Source: Halanaerobium sp.
Lineage (GTDB): Bacteria > Bacillota > Halanaerobiia > Halanaerobiales > Halanaerobiaceae
NCBI GenBank assembly: GCA_003070825.1
Contig: QBLP01000043.1
Span: 1-11,200 of the forward strand
Length of the DNA stretch: 11,200 nt
Reading direction: 5' to 3'
A program made the translations under genes and the position numbers. Below are positions 1-6,190 of the stretch, one piece after another (position 1 is the first letter of the stretch; every line of letters begins with the position of its first letter). The notes under the pieces were generated by a model. That model was not told the DNA's origin. It saw nothing but the letters and a program-made list of their open reading frames with translations, and did no database searches.

Positions 1-2
1 TA

Positions 3-1262
3 ATGTATTTAGAATTATTATGTTTATTCATCTTGATATTTTTATCTGCCTTTTTTTCTGGTTCTGAGACAGCTTTTATGTCTGTTAACAGAATTAAGAT
101 TAAAGAAAAAGTTCAAAGAGGAGATGAGCATGCTGTAAAAGTAGATAAATTACTGCAGAATCAGACTAAACTATTAACAACTATTTTGATTGGTAATAAT
201 CTTGTTAATATTGCAGCTTCCTCCATAGCAACAGCGCTTTCGATAGAATTATTTGGAAGTAAGGGAGTTGGGATTGCGACCGGTGTAGTGACTTTATTAA
301 TTCTTATTTTTGGAGAAATAACCCCTAAGTCACTGGGTAATAATAAAGCAATTGATTATGCTAAAGCTGCAGCAGTTCCCCTCTATTATCTTGAGATAAT
401 TTTATCCCCTTTTATTTATCTCTTCACAAAAATAGTGAATCTTTTTGTGAAGGATAAAAGCCTGATTTCTTCTGCTTTTTTAAGTGAAGAAGAGATTAGA
501 CGTTTTGTTGATGTCAGTCAGCGAGAGGGTGTCATTAAAGAAACAGAGCAGGAAATGATTCAGAGTGTATTTGATTTTGATGATACTCTGGTAAAGGAAA
601 TTATGATCCCCAGAATTGATATGGTTTGTGTTGAAAAAAATGCCAGTTTAAAAGAATTAATAAAAATGGGGGTTGAAAAAGGACATTCCAGAATTCCAGT
701 TTTTGAGGAATCCATTGACAATATAATTGGTTTGATTTATATTAAGGACCTCCTGGAATTGCTGCTGGAGCAGAAAGATGATGTTGATATTGAAGAATTT
801 GTTAAACCTATTTACTTTATTCCAGAAGGAAAACCAATTAATCAATTATTATCAGAAATGAAAGATAGAAAAGAACATATGGCAATTGTAGTAGATGAAT
901 ATGGTGGTACTTCTGGTTTAATTACTATTGAAGATTTACTGGAAGAAATTGTTGGTGATATTCAGGATGAGTTTGACTTAGAAAAAAGTTATATTGAAAT
1001 TATTGATGACAACAAACTTCTGCTTGACGGTAGAGTTGATATCGAAGAGTTAAATAGATATTTAAAAGAGCCGCTGGCTGAAAGTGATGATTACGAAACG
1101 GTAAGTGGCCTGGTGTTATATTATTTAAACCGCCTGCCGGTTCAGGGAGAAAAGCTTGAACTGGAAGATGTAACATTTGTTGTTGAAAGTATAATTGACA
1201 ATAGAATCAGAAAAATCAAGCTGATAAGTGAAAAAGAATTAAGAATTGAAGATGATGAATAA
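3..1262 (+). CDS. CNNM/CorC (HlyC) family membrane protein with CBS pair
   Basis: Integral membrane protein of the CNNM/CorC family, long annotated as 'hemolysin' and now linked mainly to Mg2+ (or Co2+) efflux or homeostasis. Visible domains in the 419 aa product: an N-terminal DUF21 membrane domain (about 1-150) with hydrophobic segments near 1-20, 57-82, 88-107 and 122-148 and the family motifs FFSGSETAFMS (17-27) and FGEITPKSLG (103-112). A paired CBS (Bateman) module follows (about 200-325), with IMIPRIDMV (200-208), GHSRIPVF (227-234) and VVDEYGGTSGLITIEDL (296-312). The C-terminal transporter-associated domain spans about 330-405. Length is normal for the family. The ATG lies two bases from the window edge, so its ribosome binding site and any upstream start cannot be seen, but the N-terminus aligns with the usual family start. 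The DUF3048 gene starts 16 bases after the stop, suggesting co-transcription. Family assignment is secure; transported ion is not shown by the sequence. Confidence 0.93.
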   Translation: MYLELLCLFILIFLSAFFSGSETAFMSVNRIKIKEKVQRGDEHAVKVDKLLQNQTKLLTTILIGNNLVNIAASSIATALSIELFGSKGVGIATGVVTLLILIFGEITPKSLGNNKAIDYAKAAAVPLYYLEIILSPFIYLFTKIVNLFVKDKSLISSAFLSEEEIRRFVDVSQREGVIKETEQEMIQSVFDFDDTLVKEIMIPRIDMVCVEKNASLKELIKMGVEKGHSRIPVFEESIDNIIGLIYIKDLLELLLEQKDDVDIEEFVKPIYFIPEGKPINQLLSEMKDRKEHMAIVVDEYGGTSGLITIEDLLEEIVGDIQDEFDLEKSYIEIIDDNKLLLDGRVDIEELNRYLKEPLAESDDYETVSGLVLYYLNRLPVQGEKLELEDVTFVVESIIDNRIRKIKLISEKELRIEDDE

Positions 1263-1278
1263 TTTTTGGGGTGAGAAG

Positions 1279-2373
1279 ATGAAGTCAAAGTTATATTTTT
1301 TGCTGATTTTACTGCTCTCAGCACTGCTCATATTTACAGCCTGCAGTAGTGAAGAAGGAGAGCAGCCACAGCAGAGTGAGGAAGAAGTCAGTCAGCAGGA
1401 AGATTTAAATCAGGAAGAGCTGGAAGAGGAAATTAAAAAGATTGAAGAAGAATATGAAGCCGAAACACCGGAGGAAGATGAGATAATAGAGAGCAGTTAT
1501 AATGCGGTCTCTCCATTTACCGGACTGCCAATTAAGGAAAACTTTTATAAAAGAGCAGTGGCTGTTTCAATTGAAAATTCACCTGCTGCCAGACCTCAAA
1601 GTGGTTTAAAAGAAGCTGAAATAGTCTATGAATTTATGCTGGAAGGTGGGATCACCAGATTCCTGGCAATTTTCTGGCCGGAGGTACCAGAAAAAATTGG
1701 ACCAATCAGAAGTGCCAGACCTGCTCTGGTTAAAACTGCCCAGTCATATGATGCAGTTTTTTTACATGCTGGGGCCAGTCCTGATGGTTTTGCAATTTTA
1801 GCAGTAAATGATATTCTGCATCTGGATCAGCTTTATAAGAGCCAGTACTTCTGGCGCAGCAGCAAGAGAAGAGCACCACATAATCTATATTCAGGTGAAG
1901 AACTTTTAAAAAACTATTTAGACAATCTGGCAGAAAAGGAATATCCGGAGCAGTTTAATTTTTTAACCGCTTCTGTAGTCAGCAACTTTGAAAAAGCTGA
2001 AAATATTAGTGTTGACTACTGGGGTTCTTATGAAGTTATTTATGAATATAATAGCCTGGAAAATAACTATTTAAGATATTTAAATAGCAGAGATAACCCG
2101 CATCTTGTAGAAAGTGGAGAACAACTTAAGGCTAAAAATATCATAGTCCAGTATGTCAAAACTTCTACTAAAGATAATCAAGGACGACAGGATATTGATA
2201 TTAAATCAGGTGGAGAAATGAAATTGTTTAGAGATGGAATGGTTATTGAAGGCAGCTGGGAGAATAATGACAATCAAATAACATATTTAAATGCTGCTGG
2301 TGAAGAAATTGAGATTAATCGGGGACAAACCTGGATTCAGGTGGTTCCAAATGGTACAGAAGTTACTTATTAA
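1279..2373 (+). CDS. DUF3048 (YerB-like) lipoprotein
   Basis: Probable membrane-anchored extracytoplasmic lipoprotein of the DUF3048 family (B. subtilis YerB type), whose biochemical role is unknown. The 364 aa product opens with a basic start (MKSK), a hydrophobic stretch and a lipobox-like IFTAC with the predicted lipidated Cys22; Phe at -3 is not the classic Leu. Residues 24-72 form a very acidic Glu/Gln-rich linker. The DUF3048 N-terminal domain starts with SPFTGLP (78-84) and continues through AVSIENSPAARPQSG (95-109), IVYEFMLEGGITRF (115-128) and GPIRSARP (141-148). The C-terminal DUF3048_C part (about 275-364) ends with GQTWIQVVP (349-357). The start at 1279 is chosen over an in-frame ATG at 1246 because GGGGTG at 1268-1273 sits 5 bases upstream and the product then begins directly with the signal peptide. 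The longer version would overlap the preceding gene by 17 bases. Confidence 0.88.
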   Translation: MKSKLYFLLILLLSALLIFTACSSEEGEQPQQSEEEVSQQEDLNQEELEEEIKKIEEEYEAETPEEDEIIESSYNAVSPFTGLPIKENFYKRAVAVSIENSPAARPQSGLKEAEIVYEFMLEGGITRFLAIFWPEVPEKIGPIRSARPALVKTAQSYDAVFLHAGASPDGFAILAVNDILHLDQLYKSQYFWRSSKRRAPHNLYSGEELLKNYLDNLAEKEYPEQFNFLTASVVSNFEKAENISVDYWGSYEVIYEYNSLENNYLRYLNSRDNPHLVESGEQLKAKNIIVQYVKTSTKDNQGRQDIDIKSGGEMKLFRDGMVIEGSWENNDNQITYLNAAGEEIEINRGQTWIQVVPNGTEVTY

Positions 2374-2413
2374 TATAGAAAAGTTTTAAAAGCAATTTTG
2401 TGAGGTGTTAGTA

Positions 2414-2833
2414 ATGAAAAAAGAAATTAAAGATAAAATGTTTAAAAAAGCTTTAGAAGTTCAAAAAAATGCCTATGTTCCTTATTCAGAATTCCCTCTG
2501 GGAGCAGCTATTTTGACTGAAGATGGTTCGATTTATACAGGGGTAAATATTGAAAATGCTGCCTATGGTTTAACTAACTGTGCAGAAAGATCTGCAATTT
2601 TTTCAGCTGTATCTGAGGGACACAGAAAAATTGAAGCAGTACTAATAGTTAGTTCTACCGAAGAACCTGTCCCTCCCTGTGGTTCCTGCCGTCAGGTAAT
2701 TAATGAGTTTGCTGACGGAGAAATTGAGATTATTATGATGACAGAAAAAGGGAAAGAAATAACTATGACCAGTACAGAACTGCTTCCAGGAGCTTTTTCG
2801 GACAGTTCAATGGAGAAAAATAATGAGCTATAA
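2414..2833 (+). CDS. cdd: Cytidine deaminase
   Basis: Zinc-dependent homotetramer-type cytidine deaminase that converts cytidine and deoxycytidine to uridine and deoxyuridine in pyrimidine salvage; cytosolic. The 139 aa length is typical of the short (B. subtilis type) enzyme. The active site is intact: TNCAERSA carries zinc ligand Cys56 and the proton-shuttling Glu58, and PPCGSCRQ supplies Cys89 and Cys92. Substrate-pocket signatures are also present (YVPYSEFPLGAA at 21-32, VNIENAAYG at 44-52, and the C-terminal LLPGAF). The start at 2414 is preferred over GTG 2405, because GAGGTG (2402-2407) is a well-spaced Shine-Dalgarno for the ATG and the GTG lies within it. The last 11 bases overlap era, implying translational coupling. 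The cdd-era pairing is conserved in Bacillota. Confidence 0.96.
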   Translation: MKKEIKDKMFKKALEVQKNAYVPYSEFPLGAAILTEDGSIYTGVNIENAAYGLTNCAERSAIFSAVSEGHRKIEAVLIVSSTEEPVPPCGSCRQVINEFADGEIEIIMMTEKGKEITMTSTELLPGAFSDSSMEKNNEL

Positions 2834-3704
2834 ATCAGGATTTGTAACGGTAATTGGCAGACCGAATGTTGGTAAATCGACCCTGATTAATAATTTAATA
2901 GGAGAAAAAATAAATATTATTTCTCCCAGACCCCAGACGACCCGTAATAGTATTAAAGCTATCTATTCAGAAGATGATGGGCAGATTATTTTTATTGATA
3001 CACCGGGTATTCATGAACCTAGAAATGAACTGGATAAATACATGCAGGATGAAGCTTACAGCAGTCTTGACGGGATAGATGTGATAATTTTTATTCTTGA
3101 CGGCAGTACTTACTGGGGTAAAAATGATCAACTAATTTATAATCAAATTAAAAATAGTGATCAGGAAATAATCTATGTAATGAATAAAATTGATAAAATA
3201 TCAAATAAAGAATTGGTAAAAAGACAGCAGAAGTACAGTCAAAAAGTTGGTAAAGAAGTTATTCCAATTTCTGCTTTAAATAACAAAAATACAGATAATC
3301 TATTGAAGGAAATATTTTCAAAATTACCGGAAGGACCTCAGTATTACCCGGAAGATATGATAACTGATCAGATAGAAAGATTTGTTTTTGCAGAAATGAT
3401 CAGGGAGAAGATTTTCTACCTAACCCGGGAAGAGGTGCCTTATGGGGTGGCTGTTTTAGTTGAAGAAGTTAAGGAAAGAAAAAATGATGATTATTATATT
3501 AGAGCCAATATTTATGTAGAAAAGAAATCACATAAGGGAATTATCATTGGCAAAAACGGTAAAATGTTAAAGAAAATTGGTCGGGCGGCCAGAAAAGAAA
3601 TAGAAGATTTAATGCAGACCAAAGTTTATTTGGACCTCTGGGTTAAAGTCTTAAAGGACTGGCGCGAAAAAGATAATCTGCTCAAAAGAATGGGTTATAA
3701 ATAA
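2823..3704 (+). CDS. era: GTPase Era, 16S rRNA-binding ribosome assembly factor
   Basis: Essential-type GTPase that binds the 3' end of 16S rRNA and helps mature the 30S subunit. The 293 aa product shows all G motifs: G1 GRPNVGKST (12-20), the Era effector region SPRPQTTRNSI (34-44), G3 DTPG (59-62), G4 NKID (121-124) and G5 SAL (150-152). The C-terminal KH RNA-binding domain contains GIIIGKNGKMLKKIG (239-253). Length is normal and nothing is missing. The ATG lies inside the end of cdd (11-base overlap) with GGAG at 2812-2815 seven bases upstream. No hairpin terminator is visible after the stop, so read-through into deoC is possible in addition to the candidate promoter in that gap. Confidence 0.98.
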   Translation: MSYKSGFVTVIGRPNVGKSTLINNLIGEKINIISPRPQTTRNSIKAIYSEDDGQIIFIDTPGIHEPRNELDKYMQDEAYSSLDGIDVIIFILDGSTYWGKNDQLIYNQIKNSDQEIIYVMNKIDKISNKELVKRQQKYSQKVGKEVIPISALNNKNTDNLLKEIFSKLPEGPQYYPEDMITDQIERFVFAEMIREKIFYLTREEVPYGVAVLVEEVKERKNDDYYIRANIYVEKKSHKGIIIGKNGKMLKKIGRAARKEIEDLMQTKVYLDLWVKVLKDWREKDNLLKRMGYK

Positions 3705-3709
3705 ATTTA

Positions 3710-3738
3710 TTGCAGGACAATGACAAAGTTTGTAGAAT
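3710..3738 (+). promoter_or_regulatory. Candidate sigma-A-type promoter upstream of deoC
   Basis: TTGCAG (3710-3715) and TAGAAT (3733-3738) are separated by exactly 17 bases. The -10 matches TATAAT at 5 of 6 positions and the -35 matches TTGACA at 3 of 6. It sits in the 84-base gap between era and deoC, about 50 bases before the deoC start. In AT-rich DNA such matches also arise by chance, so this is a prediction only. Confidence 0.4.
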
Positions 3739-3788
3739 ATAAATATTGATAAAGCAAAAATATAAGAATTTAAGGAGTGGTTTTAAAA

Positions 3789-4472
3789 ATGGCGATCAAA
3801 CCTCGTGATATGGCTAAAATGATTGACCATACAAATTTGAATCCAACAGCAACTGTGGATGATATCAAAAAATTATGTGAGGAAGCAAAAGAGCACGAAT
3901 TTGCATCAGTGTGTGTAAATCCTATATATGTTCCTTTGGCTGCAAAGTTACTTGAAGAAAGCTCAGTCAAAGTCTGTACAGTAGTCGGCTTTCCTTTGGG
4001 TGCAAACACTACAGAAGTTAAATCATATGAAACCAGAAATGCAATCAAAAACGGAGCCCAGGAAATCGATATGGTAATGAATATTGGAGCTTTTAAATCT
4101 GGTGCCTATGAGATATTTAAGGCTGATATTAAGTCGGTTGTAGATGCTACTAAAAAAGCAGGTGTTAGTTCTGATATCATTGTAAAAGTTATTCTGGAGA
4201 CATGTTTTCTGGATGAAGAAGAAATTGTTAAGGCCTGTGAAATTGCAAAAGAAGCAGGGGCTGACTTTGTCAAAACTTCAACCGGCTTTGGCGATTATGG
4301 AGCCCGAGTTGAAGATGTTAGTATTATGCGGAAAACAGTTGGTAGAGATGTTGGAGTTAAAGCCTCTGGTGGTATCAAAAACTTTGAGCAGGCTTTAGAA
4401 ATGCTTGATGCAGGGGCCAATAGAATTGGTGCAAGCTCTGGGGTAACAATTGTAACAGATGATGAAGAATAA
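3789..4472 (+). CDS. deoC: Deoxyribose-phosphate aldolase
   Basis: Class I aldolase that cleaves 2-deoxy-D-ribose 5-phosphate to acetaldehyde and glyceraldehyde 3-phosphate, the last step of deoxynucleoside catabolism; cytosolic. The 227 aa product has the short form usual in Bacillota. Catalytic residues are intact: Asp94 in EIDMVMNIG (92-100), Schiff-base Lys162 in FVKTSTGFG (160-168) and the second active-site Lys191 in GVKASGGIK (189-197). IDHTNLNP (12-19) and VVGFPLGANTTEVK (65-78) are further family signatures. The ATG at 3789 is chosen over GTG 3777 because AAGGAG (3772-3777) is the ribosome binding site and the GTG overlaps it. The gene lies between era and recO, which are adjacent in many relatives, and is followed after 16 bases by recO, so the two probably share a transcript. 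Function links it to cdd, one gene upstream. Confidence 0.96.
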   Translation: MAIKPRDMAKMIDHTNLNPTATVDDIKKLCEEAKEHEFASVCVNPIYVPLAAKLLEESSVKVCTVVGFPLGANTTEVKSYETRNAIKNGAQEIDMVMNIGAFKSGAYEIFKADIKSVVDATKKAGVSSDIIVKVILETCFLDEEEIVKACEIAKEAGADFVKTSTGFGDYGARVEDVSIMRKTVGRDVGVKASGGIKNFEQALEMLDAGANRIGASSGVTIVTDDEE

Positions 4473-4474
4473 GC

Positions 4475-4479
4475 GGGAG
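4475..4479 (+). promoter_or_regulatory. Ribosome binding site fixing the recO TTG start
   Basis: GGGAG lies two bases after the deoC stop and 9 bases before TTG 4489. No ATG or GTG in frame near this point gives a product beginning with the conserved RecO N-terminus, so this site supports the unusual TTG start. Confidence 0.7.
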
Positions 4480-4488
4480 TTGAATTAA

Positions 4489-5256
4489 TTGGCAACTTTT
4501 GAGACAGAAGCAGTAGTCTTAAAACAATTTGATTTAGGTGAGTCAGATCGTCTGATTACCTTATACACTAGAGAAAGAGGTAAATTAAAGGCAGTTGCTA
4601 GAGGAGCCCGGAAGGGGAAAAAATCTCGTTCCGGACTTGTTTTACCCTTTAGCTATCATAATTTTACTTTATATCAGGGAAAATCACTGGCTAAAATAAA
4701 TCATATTGAGTCGATAGCAATGAACTCTAAATTGCGCGAAGACTTGGATTATATGGCTTATGCCAGTGTTGTTTCTGAATATGTAGAGCGGGCCGGCCTT
4801 GAAGATGAAGCTGATCAGGCTCTTTTTTCTCTTTTAGCCCTTATTTTAGAAAAGATGGCTCAGGCTCAAAAGTCAGAGCTTTTATTTTATCTGACTGTTT
4901 TTAAGGCTAAATTACTGCTTTTGCTGGGGGTTAAACCTGAAATTGAAAATTGTACTATCTGTGGAGAAAAAGTTGATCTTAAGCGTTCAACGCCACTCAG
5001 TGTTGAAGAGGGAGGCTCGATCTGTAAAAATTGTTTTAATAAAAATGATTTTAAGTATATTCTTTTTAGCTTAAATGAAATGAGAGCTCTCTATAAAATA
5101 ACTTTTGCTGAATTTTCTCAGCTTAAGTCTGCCCAATTTTCTGAAGAAATTATAGAAAAACTCAATCAGCTGACAGAAAAATTTTTAGTCTATCATCTGG
5201 ACTTAAGTCCTAAATCATTATCATTTCTTTATACAATCAGGAAAATGAATAGTTAA
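4489..5256 (+). CDS. recO: DNA repair protein RecO
   Basis: Recombination mediator that, with RecR and RecF, loads RecA onto SSB-coated single-stranded DNA at gaps and anneals strands. The 255 aa product begins with the OB-fold domain typical of RecO: TEAVVLKQFDLGESDRLITL (6-25) and GKLKAVARGARKGKKSRSG (31-49). A helical domain follows, containing a four-cysteine zinc site, CTIC (155-158) and CKNC (179-182), as in Gram-positive and Deinococcus RecO. Length is normal. The start is TTG at 4489, supported by GGGAG nine bases upstream and by the family N-terminus. The gene follows deoC by 16 bases and ends just before a strong hairpin terminator, so it is probably the last gene of its transcript. 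Confidence 0.95.
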   Translation: MATFETEAVVLKQFDLGESDRLITLYTRERGKLKAVARGARKGKKSRSGLVLPFSYHNFTLYQGKSLAKINHIESIAMNSKLREDLDYMAYASVVSEYVERAGLEDEADQALFSLLALILEKMAQAQKSELLFYLTVFKAKLLLLLGVKPEIENCTICGEKVDLKRSTPLSVEEGGSICKNCFNKNDFKYILFSLNEMRALYKITFAEFSQLKSAQFSEEIIEKLNQLTEKFLVYHLDLSPKSLSFLYTIRKMNS

Positions 5257-5267
5257 TTTAATTTGAG

Positions 5268-5296
5268 CCTTGTCCTAAAGGATAAGGTTTTATTTT
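5268..5296 (+). terminator. Intrinsic terminator after recO
   Basis: CCTTGTCC (5268-5275) pairs with GGATAAGG (5280-5287), giving 8 base pairs with one G-U and a TAAA loop. The stem may extend outward through three weaker pairs using 5265-5267. It is followed at once by TTTTATTTT (5288-5296). The T-tract lies only on the + strand side, so it acts on the recO transcript. It begins 11 bases after the recO stop and separates recO from glyQ. Confidence 0.8.
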
Positions 5297-5321
5297 AGTG
5301 AAAATTATTAAAATGAGTACG

Positions 5322-5329
5322 AGAGGAAG
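5322..5329 (+). promoter_or_regulatory. Ribosome binding site for glyQ
   Basis: The purine-rich AGAGGAAG lies 7 to 10 bases before ATG 5337, depending on which bases pair. It supports this start over the in-frame GTG at 5298, which sits directly behind the recO terminator T-tract, and the ATG at 5313, neither of which has a similar site. Confidence 0.6.
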
Positions 5330-5336
5330 TGTATTT

Positions 5337-6185
5337 ATGAATTTCCAGGAAATTATTTTTTCGTTGGATAGATTTTGGAGTGACCAGGGATGTGTAATTG
5401 AACAACCATATGATATCGAGGTGGGTGCGGGAACAATGAGTCCTTCTACTTTTTTGCGCTCACTGGGAGGAGAAGCCTGGGATACTGCTTATGTTCAGCC
5501 CTGTCGTCGTCCTACAGATGGCCGTTATGGTGATAATCCATACCGTCTGCAGAGGTATTTTCAGTATCAGGTGATAATGAAACCTTCACCTGATGATATT
5601 CAGGAAATCTATTTAGATAGTCTGCGGGCACTGGGGATTGAACCTGAAAAACATGATATCCGTTTTGTAGAAGATAACTGGGAATCTCCAACCCTGGGAG
5701 CCTGGGGTTTGGGCTGGGAAGTCTGGCTTGATGGTATGGAAATAACTCAGTTCACTTATTTTCAGCAGGTAGGGGGATTTAAAGCTGACCCGGTGACTGT
5801 GGAAATTACTTATGGTTTAGAAAGAATAGCTATGTACTTACAGGAAGTTGAAAGTGTGTATGATTTGACCTGGGTTGAAGGAGTAAAATATCATGATATC
5901 TATCATCAAAATGAGGTAGAACAGTCTAAATATAATTTTGAGGTTGCAGATATTGATAATTTATTTGAACTTTTTGATATTTATGAAGCAGAAGCTGAGA
6001 ATTCACTGGCAGCAGAGCTACCTTTAGCTGCTTATGATTATACTTTGAAATGTTCACATGCTTTTAATCTTTTAGATGCCAGAGGAGCAATCAGTGTAAC
6101 TGAGAGAACTAGATTTATCAAGCGAGTTAGAAAACTGGCTCATGACTGTGCAGCCGGCTATTTAAACTCAGGAGAGCAGGAGTGA
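5337..6185 (+). CDS. glyQ: Glycyl-tRNA synthetase alpha subunit
   Basis: Catalytic class II subunit of the bacterial alpha2-beta2 glycyl-tRNA synthetase, which activates glycine and, with GlyS, charges tRNA-Gly. The 282 aa product is nearly co-linear with known GlyQ: YVQPCRRPTDGRYG (52-65), RFVEDNWESPTLGAWGLG (109-126), EITQFTYFQQVGG (135-147), EITYGLERIAMY (156-167) and NLLDARGAISVTER (244-257) are all intact. The C-terminus is shorter than in the E. coli protein. In-frame starts at GTG 5298 and ATG 5313 would add non-conserved residues (MKIIKMSTRGSVF), while MNFQEIIFSLDRFW matches the family start. The gene follows a terminator but has no T-box leader and no convincing promoter in the 40 bases after the hairpin. 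The glyS ribosome binding site lies in the last codons of glyQ. Confidence 0.97.
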   Translation: MNFQEIIFSLDRFWSDQGCVIEQPYDIEVGAGTMSPSTFLRSLGGEAWDTAYVQPCRRPTDGRYGDNPYRLQRYFQYQVIMKPSPDDIQEIYLDSLRALGIEPEKHDIRFVEDNWESPTLGAWGLGWEVWLDGMEITQFTYFQQVGGFKADPVTVEITYGLERIAMYLQEVESVYDLTWVEGVKYHDIYHQNEVEQSKYNFEVADIDNLFELFDIYEAEAENSLAAELPLAAYDYTLKCSHAFNLLDARGAISVTERTRFIKRVRKLAHDCAAGYLNSGEQE

Positions 6186-6190
6186 TAATG

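Noticed and set aside
1246..1278. Longer DUF3048 start at ATG 1246 overlapping the CorC gene.
   Set aside because: It would place 11 extra polar residues before the signal peptide, and the GGGGTG site points to ATG 1279.
1142..1324. Minus-strand open frame of 60 codons rich in Ser and Leu across the CorC-DUF3048 junction.
   Set aside because: Low-complexity complement of acidic and hydrophobic codons in the two real genes; no sensible start context or homology.
1351..1500. Glu/Gln-rich repeat-like stretch in the DUF3048 gene, considered as a DNA repeat.
   Set aside because: Codons vary and no fixed repeat unit is seen; it is a low-complexity protein linker.
3770..4048. Minus-strand open frame of 92 codons opposite deoC.
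   Set aside because: It is antisense to a well-conserved enzyme, has no recognisable domain, and reads as a shadow of the deoC frame.
5298..5336. N-terminal extension of glyQ from GTG 5298.
   Set aside because: The added 13 residues are not part of the family, and the GTG sits directly behind the terminator T-tract; ATG 5337 has a better binding site.
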